A stretch of 64,000 nt of DNA from Flavobacteriia bacterium (GTDB lineage Bacteria; Bacteroidota; Bacteroidia; Flavobacteriales; Schleiferiaceae), in NCBI GenBank assembly GCA_013373425.1, contig JABXHW010000032.1:36460-100459 (forward strand). The letters are read 5' to 3'. A model generated the notes under the pieces. That model saw nothing but the letters and a program-made list of their open reading frames with translations. It searched no databases and had not been told where the DNA came from. Shown here in pieces: positions 51,992 to 60,955 of the stretch. Position 1 is the first letter of the stretch. Each line of letters begins with the position of its first letter. The position numbers and the translations under genes are program-made.

Positions 51992-52360
51992 ATGGACTTA
52001 CTCGATTTCGACGAAAAGAACGACAGCCCAGAACCGCTGTATTCGAAACGTCTCGTTGTTGCGCTCTCGGTTCTAATTCTTGTTGGATTTCTATCGAGAA
52101 TCTTGCATCTGCCTCTTCTAGGTATAGAGTTGTACTACGGTGCCTCTGCTCTCCTTGTGGGTTATATGATGGGACGACAATTTGCGACCAAATACAAGAA
52201 GCTCGTTGGGGTTTTCCATTTGGTGCTGCCTTTGGTAGTGCACGTTTATGCATGGATGACCATCTTCTCTAATATTGAAGATGCTTGGTCTCGGGGCATT
52301 GGAATTTCTCTGGGAATCATTGGACTGCCTATTCTCGTGCAAGTGGCCAAAATGAGATAA
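51992..52360 (+). CDS. small four-TM membrane protein
   Basis: A 122-residue protein with a charged N-terminus (1-20) and about four hydrophobic segments (LVVALSVLILVGFLSRILHL, LYYGASALLVGYMMG, GVFHLVLPLVVHVYAWMTIF, GIGISLGIIGLPILVQV). I do not recognise a family. It is divergent from the PAS protein and convergent with the choice-of-anchor-B gene, with a terminator after it. Confidence 0.6.
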   Translation: MDLLDFDEKNDSPEPLYSKRLVVALSVLILVGFLSRILHLPLLGIELYYGASALLVGYMMGRQFATKYKKLVGVFHLVLPLVVHVYAWMTIFSNIEDAWSRGIGISLGIIGLPILVQVAKMR

Positions 52361-52384
52361 GGCCCGCATTTCTGCGAGCCTTAT
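52357..52384. terminator. hairpin terminator between convergent genes
   Basis: ATAAGGC and GCCTTAT with inner GCA/TGC make a stem with one internal mismatch, overlapping the stop of the small membrane gene; T-rich sequence follows on + (TACTTTTT). On the minus strand the T run is weak. Confidence 0.6.
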
Positions 52385-52408
52385 TACTTTTTCGGAACGG
52401 TAATTCGA

Positions 52409-54001
52409 CTATTGTACGACGAGTCGCTCTGTCCATTTACCGATTTCATTTCTTACCTCAACCACATAAACGCCAGGCGTCATATTGATGTCAGAGCGGA
52501 AAGAACGACTTCCAGATGTCCAAGCCGAACGCATTACTTCACGCCCTTGCATGTCATACAGAATCACTTCTGCTTGATCCATGTCTACATCCGCTTCAAG
52601 TGTGAAGAAATCAGTAGCAGGGTTAGGCGTCATTTCAATTCCATTCAACTCGGCTTCATTCACTGAGAAGTCGATTGGAAGCATCTTGTAAATCACTGTA
52701 TCCACCAAACCTGGGGTATAGTTGAAAGTGGTTTTGATGCTCGTGTATCCTGAGGCGTGTACATGAATGCTATCCTGACCAGCGCCTACCATTCCTCTTC
52801 TAAATCCAGCAGTGATGGCATCTAGTGCAACAGTATCGTTGGCATTCACCAAGAATACATCCGCCATTGGTAAAGCCTGTCCTGTTAATGAATCTTGTAC
52901 AAAAGCATATACACGTGAAGCTCTAGTTTCATTGAAGCTTATCACGAATAACCCCTCTTGGATATCAGTAACCAGCAAGTTGCCTGAAGGCAAATAAGGA
53001 TATGCACCCCAAGCTCCATCATAGCCCGTTCCGCTGAGCGGCGAAGAATCAAAGCTTCCCACTTCCATCAACCATGTTGGATCTTGCGCGTCCATGATGT
53101 GCAGGCCATAAGTATAATAGCTTGTGTATACGAGGTCACCCAAGACGTGCGCGTTGTGAGGAATAGTCTGATTATTAGGCGTTATGCGCATTCTGTCTGT
53201 CTCTGAAACATTCGACAAATCGGATACGTCATAAGCAGTGATATACGCCGAAGAAACCTCATCCGTAGTGAAGATGGTTTTGTTATCGTCGCTCATCCAA
53301 CAGTTGTGTGCAAACACACTTGGCGTGTTCCATTGCGCCAAGAATTGAGGCTGAGTTTTGTTTGAGATATCTGCCGCGACCATGCCGTTGCCCAATGCTG
53401 CACCCCAAAGAGTATCGCCGCGAACATAGCCGTCATGCAAGTAAGTAGAGTTGTAAAGTCCTAAGTAAGTTGGATTCCATGGGTCTGTTGCCACATCCAG
53501 CATAATTGCACCGCCCAATCCAACATCAGCACCGAAGATGTACAGAACACCGTTTTCATCCACCCAAAGGTTGTGAGAACGAGTTGCTGAATCTTCAACT
53601 CCACCCAAAACTACCTTCGGATAGATGAACTTGTAACGCGGTGTAGTCAAACTGTCAAGGTCTACAATCAAAAGTCCGTCGCCGCCACCTTGCGGAGAAG
53701 GATCGTGCATTACGTACGCGTAGTGATCCCATGTTTTAATATCTCGCCAAGTACTGCGTCGTCCAGGAATTTTAAACTCCTCAACAGGAGCGGCTGGGTT
53801 GGTGACATCTACTACCGAGAAGCCGTTTCTAACACCAACGAGCGCATATTCGTTGCCCGCTGTATCGGCATATCCCCAAACATCATTGAGGGATGTGTTG
53901 TATGGCAAAGCTCCTAATTGTGCAGTGTTCACTGGGGGAAGCGCTTGCGAGAAAGCCTGCATGGAAGCAAGTCCAAGCAAACCGAGTAAAAGTCTTTTCA
54001 T
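52409..54001 (-). CDS. choice-of-anchor-B LVIVD-repeat protein with type IX sorting domain
   Basis: A 530-residue exported protein: signal peptide MKRLLLGLLGLASMQAFSQ, then LVIVD-type repeats (ALVGVRNGFSVVDVTNPAAPV, DGLLIVDLDSL, MVAADISNKTQPQFLAQW, GLHIMDAQDPTWL, LLVTDIQEGLFVIS) that form a beta propeller, a small domain near 390-450, and the type A sorting domain (MTPNPATDFFTLEADV ... VILYDMQGREVM ... MTPGVYVVEVRNEIGKWTERLVVQ). Surface-exposed, function unknown. It starts 2 bases after the parC stop, so it may be transcribed with the topoisomerase operon. Confidence 0.85.
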   Translation of the reverse strand: MKRLLLGLLGLASMQAFSQALPPVNTAQLGALPYNTSLNDVWGYADTAGNEYALVGVRNGFSVVDVTNPAAPVEEFKIPGRRSTWRDIKTWDHYAYVMHDPSPQGGGDGLLIVDLDSLTTPRYKFIYPKVVLGGVEDSATRSHNLWVDENGVLYIFGADVGLGGAIMLDVATDPWNPTYLGLYNSTYLHDGYVRGDTLWGAALGNGMVAADISNKTQPQFLAQWNTPSVFAHNCWMSDDNKTIFTTDEVSSAYITAYDVSDLSNVSETDRMRITPNNQTIPHNAHVLGDLVYTSYYTYGLHIMDAQDPTWLMEVGSFDSSPLSGTGYDGAWGAYPYLPSGNLLVTDIQEGLFVISFNETRASRVYAFVQDSLTGQALPMADVFLVNANDTVALDAITAGFRRGMVGAGQDSIHVHASGYTSIKTTFNYTPGLVDTVIYKMLPIDFSVNEAELNGIEMTPNPATDFFTLEADVDMDQAEVILYDMQGREVMRSAWTSGSRSFRSDINMTPGVYVVEVRNEIGKWTERLVVQ

Positions 54002-54003
54002 CT

Positions 54004-56655
54004 CTAGAATTCAAGTGTTATTTGCGAAGGTCCATCTCCAGATTCTTCGTTGTTTCCAGGATTTGAAGATTCAATTTCATCTTCATCATCCTCTTCGTTT
54101 TCAACGACTTCCGGTTCCGGTTCGGGCAACAAGTTAATGTTTTTAACGTCGTATGGCGTCAATTGATTTCCTTGCGCCTTCCATCCTTTAACGGATATAA
54201 ACTCTGCAAGGTTTGTTTCCTCAGGGTCTCTTTGCTTCCCTTTAACTTTCTTGAAAGTGATTTCAATATGCGGTTCATCCGAAGTTGTAGCCATTTCTAG
54301 ATAACTGCCTTCGCTCTCTGAGATGAACAGGTTCTTTTCCGCATTGACTACCTCCACTTGGAATCGCTTCACGTAGTACTTCTGCTTCAAATTGTCCCAG
54401 TAAATCGCCGTAATCGGTTGATCTGGGCGCCACTTCTCCATCAAGATCATGTCTTCATCGAAGTGGGTGCTCACATCAAATCCAGTGAGGCGATAATGTC
54501 CGCTTTGTAGGATGGTGAGAATTTTATCCTCCCCTCGGAATGCACCTAAGAGTTGTCCCCTGCCATCGTAGTTGATGCGCTGTACGGTTTCATCAAACCA
54601 AACCTTTCTTGGAGCCAGAGTACTCACTCCCTCCTCCTTCATTTCAACCTTTCGGACAGGATACTTAGTTGCGATATTTCCCTTCGCATTTCGACCTTTG
54701 ATGGCCAATTCGGAGAAGTCGATATCAAACTTGAGTTTCTTCAAACGTTGAAGCGACTTCAAGTAGACAGTAACCACCTCAGCTTCCCCATTCGGATTAG
54801 CAGTGAAGTAAAGCACCTGAGAACCTTTTGTTCCTGCGGTCAGGTCGTATTCTCTATCTCTTGTGGTAGAGGTTACCGTAAATCGCTTCATCATTGCCTT
54901 ACCGCTTGGTCCACCATCGCGATAAATCATGTTGTAAACCGTGCGCTTGTCGTTCTTCTTGAAGACGGCCACATGGATAATGTCCTTACCTACGTAGGTT
55001 TTGGTATCCACTTTAGTGACCATCATAACGCCATCTTTTCTAAAGACGATGATGTCATCGATATCCGAACACTCCGTAACGAATTCATCCTTGCGCAATC
55101 CGGTTCCAATGAAGCCTTCCTCTCTATTTACGTAAAGCTTCTCGTTCGCGATGGCTACTTTGGTGGCTACGATTTCGTCGAAGACACGCATTTCAGTTTT
55201 GCGCTCGCGGCCTTCGCCGTACTTCTTCTTCAAGTTCTTGAAGTAATCTACGGCGTAATCCACCAAGTTGGCCAGCTTATCCTTGATCTCCGCAATTCTA
55301 CCCTCCAACGCCTCAATATGATTGTCGGCTTTCGTAGAATCGAACTTGGAGATACGCTTGATTCGGATCTCTGTCAAGCGGACGATATCCTCCTCGGTAA
55401 CTTCACGAAGCAAATGCTTGATATGCGGTTGTAGACCTTCTCGGATATTGCCAATCACCTCTTCCCAAGTCTCCGCTTCTTCAATGTCGCGATAGATGCG
55501 ATTCTCAATGAAGATTTTCTCAAGAGATGCAAAGTGCCATGCTTCTTGTTGCTCCTTCAGGTTGATTTCTAATTCAGCCTTCAACAGCCCAAGCGTATGC
55601 TCAGTGCTCAACTTGAGAAGTTCAGAAACGCCGATAAAGAGCGGTCTGTCGTTCTCAATAATGCAACACAATGGCGAGATTGAATTCTCACAGCTAGTAA
55701 ATGCATACAGAGCATCAATGGTTTTATCCGGAGAGATGTTCGGTGGAAGATGAACGAGGATTTCCACATGCTCTGCTGTGTTGTCCTCAATCTTTTTAAT
55801 CTTGATTTTCCCTTTCTCGTTCGCCTTGACGATGGAGTCAATCAAGCTTTGTGTAGTGGTTCCGTAAGGAATCTCGGTGATCGCAAGCGTCTTCTTATCG
55901 ACCTGCGAGATTTTCGCGCGAACGCGCACCTTGCCTCCGCGTAAACCGTCGTTGTATTGGGTAACATCAACCACACCTCCGGTTGGGAAGTCTGGATAAA
56001 TAACCGCCTTCTTTCCTTTCAATATCTTGATTGAGGCGTCAATCAATTCATTGAAGTTGTGAGGCATAATCTTCGTGCTCAATCCAACCGCAATACCTTC
56101 TACCCCTTGTGCAAGGAGAAGAGGAAATTTAACAGGTAAGTGGAGTGGTTCCTTCGCACGACCGTCGTAGCTCAATTGCCATTCTGTAACCTTCGGGTTG
56201 AAGACTACATCCAAAGCGAACTTGGACAGACGTGCTTCGATGTAACGTGGAGCCGCGGCATTATCCCCTGTCATGATATTACCCCAGTTTCCTTGGGTAT
56301 CAATCAAGAGGTCTTTCTGACCCAGCTGAACCAATGCGTCGCCAATAGAAGCATCACCGTGAGGGTGAAACTTCATGGTCTGGCCAATCACGTTTGCCAC
56401 CTTGTGGAAACGTCCGTCATCCATCTCTCGGAGCGCATGTAGAAGTCGGCGTTGAACGGGCTTAAAACCATCTTCTAGCGATGGAACCGCACGTTCAAGA
56501 ATCACATACGAGGCATAGTCAAGGAAGTAATCTTCATACATCCCCGACACCTTGCTCACGCGTTCGTGATGCTCTTCTTCGTCGCCAATCTGATTATCTA
56601 GTTCCTCTGGAGTTCCCTCCTCCATCGGCTTGTCGTCTTCATTCTCAATCATCAT
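54004..56655 (-). CDS. parC: DNA topoisomerase IV subunit A
   Basis: Type IIA topoisomerase breakage-reunion subunit (883 residues). YFLDYASYVILERAVPSLEDGFKPVQRRLLHALREM near residue 43, IGQTMKFHPHGDASIGDALVQLGQ near 90, and the active-site Tyr in GDNAAAPRYIEARL near 130. The C-terminal half has beta-pinwheel-like repeats. The last 50 residues are strongly acidic and poorly conserved-looking, as is the N-terminal 35. Called ParC rather than GyrA because it is in an operon with a ParE-type subunit. The start overlaps the small membrane gene by 11 bases. ATG 56652 is an alternative. Confidence 0.9.
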   Translation of the reverse strand: MMIENEDDKPMEEGTPEELDNQIGDEEEHHERVSKVSGMYEDYFLDYASYVILERAVPSLEDGFKPVQRRLLHALREMDDGRFHKVANVIGQTMKFHPHGDASIGDALVQLGQKDLLIDTQGNWGNIMTGDNAAAPRYIEARLSKFALDVVFNPKVTEWQLSYDGRAKEPLHLPVKFPLLLAQGVEGIAVGLSTKIMPHNFNELIDASIKILKGKKAVIYPDFPTGGVVDVTQYNDGLRGGKVRVRAKISQVDKKTLAITEIPYGTTTQSLIDSIVKANEKGKIKIKKIEDNTAEHVEILVHLPPNISPDKTIDALYAFTSCENSISPLCCIIENDRPLFIGVSELLKLSTEHTLGLLKAELEINLKEQQEAWHFASLEKIFIENRIYRDIEEAETWEEVIGNIREGLQPHIKHLLREVTEEDIVRLTEIRIKRISKFDSTKADNHIEALEGRIAEIKDKLANLVDYAVDYFKNLKKKYGEGRERKTEMRVFDEIVATKVAIANEKLYVNREEGFIGTGLRKDEFVTECSDIDDIIVFRKDGVMMVTKVDTKTYVGKDIIHVAVFKKNDKRTVYNMIYRDGGPSGKAMMKRFTVTSTTRDREYDLTAGTKGSQVLYFTANPNGEAEVVTVYLKSLQRLKKLKFDIDFSELAIKGRNAKGNIATKYPVRKVEMKEEGVSTLAPRKVWFDETVQRINYDGRGQLLGAFRGEDKILTILQSGHYRLTGFDVSTHFDEDMILMEKWRPDQPITAIYWDNLKQKYYVKRFQVEVVNAEKNLFISESEGSYLEMATTSDEPHIEITFKKVKGKQRDPEETNLAEFISVKGWKAQGNQLTPYDVKNINLLPEPEPEVVENEEDDEDEIESSNPGNNEESGDGPSQITLEF

Positions 56656-57133
56656 CGTGTGCGTCGTGACTGATGTTCTTATTTGCTTTTGCTACGCTGT
56701 CTAAAGATCTACTCAAGTGTCGAACTTCTGACGGTTTGAGGTAGGAGATATTCACGCGTAGGGTCTTGTATTTCGCCTCTTTCGACCTCACTTTCAAAAT
56801 GAGCGTACGTCGGAAAGGAAGTCGCTTTATTCGATACCCCATGAACTTGCGCTTGGGGAATTCGTACAACTTATTCAAGTTGAGGAAGTGCCCCCAAACT
56901 GGATCTCGACTATCGAGAATAAGTACCTCACCATCGCTATCGTAGCGGAAAACCGCGTTGCCTCTGTAGATAATCAGGAGCAAAATAGCCCCAACAAAAA
57001 TGGTGAGATAAGGCAGCTCAACCCCAATGGTTCCTGGAATGCGGATGAGTAGCATGTCGAATATTACCAGTATCAACATGAACAAGTAGACATACCGCAT
57101 GTAGGAGTGTCGGTCCTTCGTGTTTAGTCTCAT
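56645..57133 (-). CDS. two-TM membrane protein encoded between parE and parC
   Basis: A 162-residue protein with two adjacent membrane segments ([18 protein letters not shown] and [17 protein letters not shown], about 15-55), followed by a basic beta-rich cytoplasmic domain ([54 protein letters not shown]), PH-like in pattern, and a His/Asp tail. It overlaps parE by 4 bases (ATGA) and parC by 11. No family name is secure. Its fixed, tightly coupled place between the topoisomerase IV subunits suggests a shared role (inference). Confidence 0.7.
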   Translation of the reverse strand: MRLNTKDRHSYMRYVYLFMLILVIFDMLLIRIPGTIGVELPYLTIFVGAILLLIIYRGNAVFRYDSDGEVLILDSRDPVWGHFLNLNKLYEFPKRKFMGYRIKRLPFRRTLILKVRSKEAKYKTLRVNISYLKPSEVRHLSRSLDSVAKANKNISHDAHDDD

Positions 57134-58986
57134 ACCTCCTTCAAATTCTCCTCAGTATCTTTTTCAACTCTGAGGTTTTCAATAATAAACTCCTGACGTT
57201 CAGGTGTATTCTTACCCATGTAGAATTGAAGAATGTCTTCAATCTTTTGTCCAGGTCCGAGCAACACAGGTTCCAGTCGAATTTCTTCACCGATGAAGTG
57301 CTTGAACTCATCGGGTGAAATTTCACCCAATCCTTTGAATCGAGTGATCTCAGGCTTACTACCCAGCTTGAGAATCGCAGCGCGACGCTCTTCTTCACTG
57401 TAGCAGTAAATTGTTTCCTTCTTATTTCTCACACGGAAAAGTGGAGTTTGAAGGATGTATAAGTGACGCTCTTGCACGAGTTCCGGGAAGAACTGTAGAA
57501 AGAACGTAATCAGTAGTAGTCGGATGTGCATACCATCAACGTCGGCATCTGTTGCAATGACAACGTTGTTGTAGCGCAAGTTTTCAAGTCCGTCTTCAAT
57601 ATTCAATGCCGCTTGAAGGAGGTTGAATTCCTCGTTTTCGTACACGACTTTCTTCGTGAGACCGTAACAGTTGAGCGGTTTCCCTTTCAAGCTAAATACG
57701 GCCTGGGTCTTTACATCTCGACTCTTTGTGATAGAGCCCGATGCACTGTCACCCTCCGTGATAAACAAGGTCGTTTCACCGTGGCGCTCGTTTTTGTCGG
57801 TATAGTGAATCTTGCAATCGCGTAGCTTGCGGTTGTGCAGGTTGGCCTTCTTCGCTCTTTCGCGTGCAAGTTTCTGAATGCCGCTGAGTTCTTTTCGCTC
57901 CTTTTCTGCACGAATGATTTTCTTCTGAATCGCATCCGCCACCTCCTGGTTTCGGTGCAAGAAGTTATCGAGACTCGTCTTCAAGAAGTCGTTGACGAAA
58001 GTTCGCATTGTGGGACCATCAGGACCAATATCATTTGAACCCAGCTTGGTCTTTGTCTGACTTTCGAATACAGGCTCGATGACCTTAACCGCAATTGCAG
58101 CAATCACACTTTGACGGATGTCTGCTGCATCGTAATTCTTCTGATAGAAGTCGCGTAACGTCTTTACCAAAGCCTCACGAATGGCGCTTTGATGTGTCCC
58201 TCCTTGCGTGGTGTGCTGACCATTCACAAAGGAATAATACTGCTCACTCTGCGAGCGCTCGGCGTGTGTCAGTGCAATTTCGATATCCTCTCCACGAAGG
58301 TGAATGATATCGTGCATGATCTCGCCATTGATATTGTCGTTCAGAAGGTCTTTAAGACCGTTCTCCGAATAGAACTTCTCACCGTTAAAGTAAATAGTCA
58401 GCCCCGGATTCAAATACACATAGTTCCAGAGCATCTTCTCCACATACTCACTACGGTAGTTGTAATTAGTAAAGATGGTTGAGTCCGGACGAAATTGAAC
58501 TTTAGTACCCTTTCGCTGTGAACTCGATTCAGGAGTCGATTCTTCGCGTAGGTTTCCCTGTTCGAAATCTGCGTACTTAGATTCACCATCTCGGACCGCT
58601 TGAACCCGGAAGTGGCTGGAAAGGGCGTTTACCGCTTTCGTACCCACACCGTTCAAACCCACCGACTTTTTAAAAGCCTTTGAGTCGTACTTCGCACCGG
58701 TGTTCATCTTTGAAACTACGTCGACGAGTTTCCCGAGTGGGATACCTCTACCGTAATCTCGAACCGTTACCAATCCATCTTTGATAGATACTTCAATTGT
58801 CTTTCCCGACCCCATGACGAATTCGTCAATGGAGTTATCGATAACCTCTTTGAGAAGAATGTAAATACCATCGTCTGGAGAAGATCCATCACCCAGTTTC
58901 CCGATATACATCCCCGGACGAAGGCGGATGTGTTCTTTCCAATCGAGACTCCGAATGTTGTCTTCCGTGTACTTAGTTTCGGCCAT
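57130..58986 (-). CDS. parE: DNA topoisomerase IV subunit B
   Basis: ATPase subunit of topoisomerase IV (618 residues). GHKL motifs: [13 protein letters not shown] near residue 47, [11 protein letters not shown] near 74, [16 protein letters not shown] near 110; TOPRIM region: [16 protein letters not shown] near 410, [16 protein letters not shown] near 480; and the C-terminal [14 protein letters not shown]. It lacks the long insertion found in some GyrB proteins, which supports ParE. It starts the parE-X-parC operon. The intergenic space to ychF holds inverted repeats (59047-59096). Confidence 0.93.
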   Translation of the reverse strand: MAETKYTEDNIRSLDWKEHIRLRPGMYIGKLGDGSSPDDGIYILLKEVIDNSIDEFVMGSGKTIEVSIKDGLVTVRDYGRGIPLGKLVDVVSKMNTGAKYDSKAFKKSVGLNGVGTKAVNALSSHFRVQAVRDGESKYADFEQGNLREESTPESSSQRKGTKVQFRPDSTIFTNYNYRSEYVEKMLWNYVYLNPGLTIYFNGEKFYSENGLKDLLNDNINGEIMHDIIHLRGEDIEIALTHAERSQSEQYYSFVNGQHTTQGGTHQSAIREALVKTLRDFYQKNYDAADIRQSVIAAIAVKVIEPVFESQTKTKLGSNDIGPDGPTMRTFVNDFLKTSLDNFLHRNQEVADAIQKKIIRAEKERKELSGIQKLARERAKKANLHNRKLRDCKIHYTDKNERHGETTLFITEGDSASGSITKSRDVKTQAVFSLKGKPLNCYGLTKKVVYENEEFNLLQAALNIEDGLENLRYNNVVIATDADVDGMHIRLLLITFFLQFFPELVQERHLYILQTPLFRVRNKKETIYCYSEEERRAAILKLGSKPEITRFKGLGEISPDEFKHFIGEEIRLEPVLLGPGQKIEDILQFYMGKNTPERQEFIIENLRVEKDTEENLKEV

Positions 58987-59046
58987 ATTGATGCGCCCCT
59001 AGGCTTATAAAATTTCCTGAATAAGCCCTAAAAATACACAAATAGC

Positions 59047-59096
59047 CCAGTGCAAGTCACCGAAGCACTGGCAACTTTTCCACAGGTTAGCTAACC
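59047..59096. repeat. inverted repeats between ychF and parE
   Basis: CCAGTGC (59047-59053) and GCACTGG (59065-59071) flank 11 bases, and GGTTAGCTAACC (59085-59096) is a perfect 12-bp palindrome. The region is the 146-base gap between the ychF end and the parE start and holds no gene. Neither hairpin has a T run. Confidence 0.5.
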
Positions 59097-59132
59097 GAAA
59101 TGTTGATGGGAATTAACCCGTTGAAGGTCAGT

Positions 59133-60224
59133 TTACACGTTGAAACGGAAGTGCATCACATCGCCATCTTTAACGATGTACTCCTTCCCTTCCACTCGGA
59201 GTCGACCTGCTTCACGAGCAGCTGCCTCGGTGCCGTACTTCACGTAATCGTCGTAGGAGATTACCTCAGCGCGAATGAACCCTTTCTCAAAGTCGCTATG
59301 AATCACGCCTGCAGCCTGCGGACCTGTACTTCCAACAGGAACGGTCCAAGCTCGAACTTCTTTTACTCCCGCCGTGAAATACGTTTGGAGTTTGAGAAGT
59401 TGATAAGCGGCACGAATCACTCGGTTCACACCTGGCTCTTCAAGACCTGCTTCCTCCAAGAACATCTCGCGCTCTTCGAAAGAATCGAGTTCAGCAATAT
59501 CTGCCTCTGTAGCCGCCGCAATGTGAATAACTTCTGCGTTCTCATCGGCTACCGCTACTTTCACAGCTTCTACATGCGCATTGCCTGTAGCAGCATTGGC
59601 CTCTTCCACGTTGCACAAGTAAAGTACAGGCTTATCGGTAAGCAATTGGTAGTCTTCCAACCACTCTGCTTCTTCATCGTTTCTTTCAAAACCACGTACC
59701 GACTTACCTTGCTCGATGAAGGCAGTGAGGCGCTCGATCATTTCTACTTCTCTGAACGCTTCTTTGTTGGAACCCTTGGCATTCTTCTTTGCCTTCTCGA
59801 GTCGCTTTTCAAGAGTCTCGAGGTCCTTGAGTTGAAGTTCGGTATCAATAGTTTCTTTATCGCGAACCGGATCGATGCTCCCGTCTACGTGAGTAATGTT
59901 TCCGTTTTCGAAACAACGGAGGACGTGGATAATGGCATTACACTCGCGGATATTCCCGAGGAACTTGTTGCCCAAGCCTTCGCCCTTGCTCGCTCCTTTC
60001 ACAAGACCTGCAATGTCTACGATTTCAACGGTCGCTGGCACAACGCGCTCAGGATTCACGAGCTCTTCTAACTTGTAAATGCGTGGATCAGGCACGTTTA
60101 CCGTTCCCATGTTTGGCTCAATGGTACAGAAAGGATAGTTCGCAGCCTGCGCCTTTGCGTTGCTCAAACAGTTAAATAGAGTTGATTTCCCTACATTCGG
60201 TAAACCGACGATGCCACATTTCAT
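59133..60224 (-). CDS. ychF: ribosome-associated ATPase YchF (Obg-like)
   Basis: P-loop NTPase of the Obg family that hydrolyses ATP rather than GTP (363 residues). G1 GLPNVGKSTLFNCLS at residue 7, switch region YPFCTIEPNMGTV, G3 DIAGLVKGASKGEGLGN near 68, NVEEA in place of the G4 NKxD motif (ATP preference), and C-terminal TGS domain ending in HFRFNV. Full length. It is the sole gene of its unit, divergent from the DinB-like gene. Confidence 0.95.
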   Translation of the reverse strand: MKCGIVGLPNVGKSTLFNCLSNAKAQAANYPFCTIEPNMGTVNVPDPRIYKLEELVNPERVVPATVEIVDIAGLVKGASKGEGLGNKFLGNIRECNAIIHVLRCFENGNITHVDGSIDPVRDKETIDTELQLKDLETLEKRLEKAKKNAKGSNKEAFREVEMIERLTAFIEQGKSVRGFERNDEEAEWLEDYQLLTDKPVLYLCNVEEANAATGNAHVEAVKVAVADENAEVIHIAAATEADIAELDSFEEREMFLEEAGLEEPGVNRVIRAAYQLLKLQTYFTAGVKEVRAWTVPVGSTGPQAAGVIHSDFEKGFIRAEVISYDDYVKYGTEAAAREAGRLRVEGKEYIVKDGDVMHFRFNV

Positions 60225-60243
60225 AGTGTAGAATTTAAGGCTG

Positions 60244-60251
60244 CAAAATTA
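60244..60251 (-). promoter_or_regulatory. Bacteroidota -7 element for ychF
   Basis: Reads TAATTTTG on the minus strand (full TAnnTTTG match), 20 bases before ATG 60224. Confidence 0.62.
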
Positions 60252-60299
60252 GGAAATGTGAATCTATTCTGACTCCTAAACACCACTAATAAAGTACAG

Positions 60300-60824
60300 A
60301 TGGCGAATACCTCCGATCGTTACCCCATTGGTCCTTTTGAACCCGCCAAAGAATTCGACCCGAATCAGGTGGCCTTGCACATTCATACCTTGGAGCGTTT
60401 ACCCTTCAAGCTCCAGCAAGCAACGAAGGGACTCACTACGCTGGACTTATCCAAGACCTACCGCGCCGGTAGTTGGAATGTCCGCCAGCTCATCCACCAC
60501 ATCGCCGACAGCCACATGAACGGCTACATCCGCACGAAGTGGGCCTTATCTGAGGATAATCCCACCATCAAAGACTACGACGAAAACGGTTGGATGAAGT
60601 TGGGCGACTCCGACGATCTTCCCATTGATGTGAGTCTACGCTTAATTGAATCTCTCCACGACCGCTGGGCTTATCTATTCAGAAACCTCGACGACACTCA
60701 ATGGCAGCGTACTTTCATCCATCCCGAGAAAGGCGACACGCGAACCCTCTATCAACACGCGGGCATGTACGCTTGGCATGGGGAGCATCATTTGGCGCAT
60801 GTGAGGAAGGCGCTTGGAGGATGA
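60300..60824 (+). CDS. DinB/YfiT-like metal-dependent thiol transferase
   Basis: A 174-residue DinB-superfamily four-helix bundle. The three metal-binding His are likely in RQLIHHIADSHMNGYIR near residue 62, and YAWHGEHHLAHVRKAL near the C-terminus. It matches the YfiT/BstA group that transfers bacillithiol-type or glutathione-type thiols to electrophiles; the thiol used by this organism is unknown. It is the last chromosome-like gene before the cassette region: G+C and codon use look like its neighbours, unlike the cassette after it. Confidence 0.85.
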   Translation: MANTSDRYPIGPFEPAKEFDPNQVALHIHTLERLPFKLQQATKGLTTLDLSKTYRAGSWNVRQLIHHIADSHMNGYIRTKWALSEDNPTIKDYDENGWMKLGDSDDLPIDVSLRLIESLHDRWAYLFRNLDDTQWQRTFIHPEKGDTRTLYQHAGMYAWHGEHHLAHVRKALGG

Positions 60825-60955
60825 TGGGTATTTCTACTGATAACCAGATTCTCACAGTTGTGTATCTTGATGCGTAATTAAAAAAGCGCTGGCTCTCTCG
60901 GATCTTCTACCCCCGCTCGTGTGTTGGAAAAGCCGTTCGGGTCATAGCCGGAACG
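60825..60955. other. junction between chromosome and cassette region; right half of an attC-type site
   Basis: 131 bases with no gene. The last part, CATAGCCGGAACGTTAGGC (60943-60961), matches the right arm of the attC site at 63646-63775, which reads CATAGCCAAATCGTTATGC. GTTAGGC is a perfect GTTRRRY core site; cleavage after its G is at 60955. I find no convincing left arm (R'') within 140 bases upstream: the site is either degenerate, an attI, or a secondary insertion site. Confidence 0.6.

Noticed and set aside
54553..55434. 293-codon plus-strand frame
   Set aside because: It lies antisense within parC, which has full family motifs; the frame shows no recognisable protein.
59100..60071. 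323-codon plus-strand frame
   Set aside because: It is antisense to ychF and low in recognisable motifs; a shadow of a highly conserved gene.
60300..60824. YfiT-like gene as the first cassette
   Set aside because: No GTT core site before it, no R'' after its stop, and its composition matches the chromosome.
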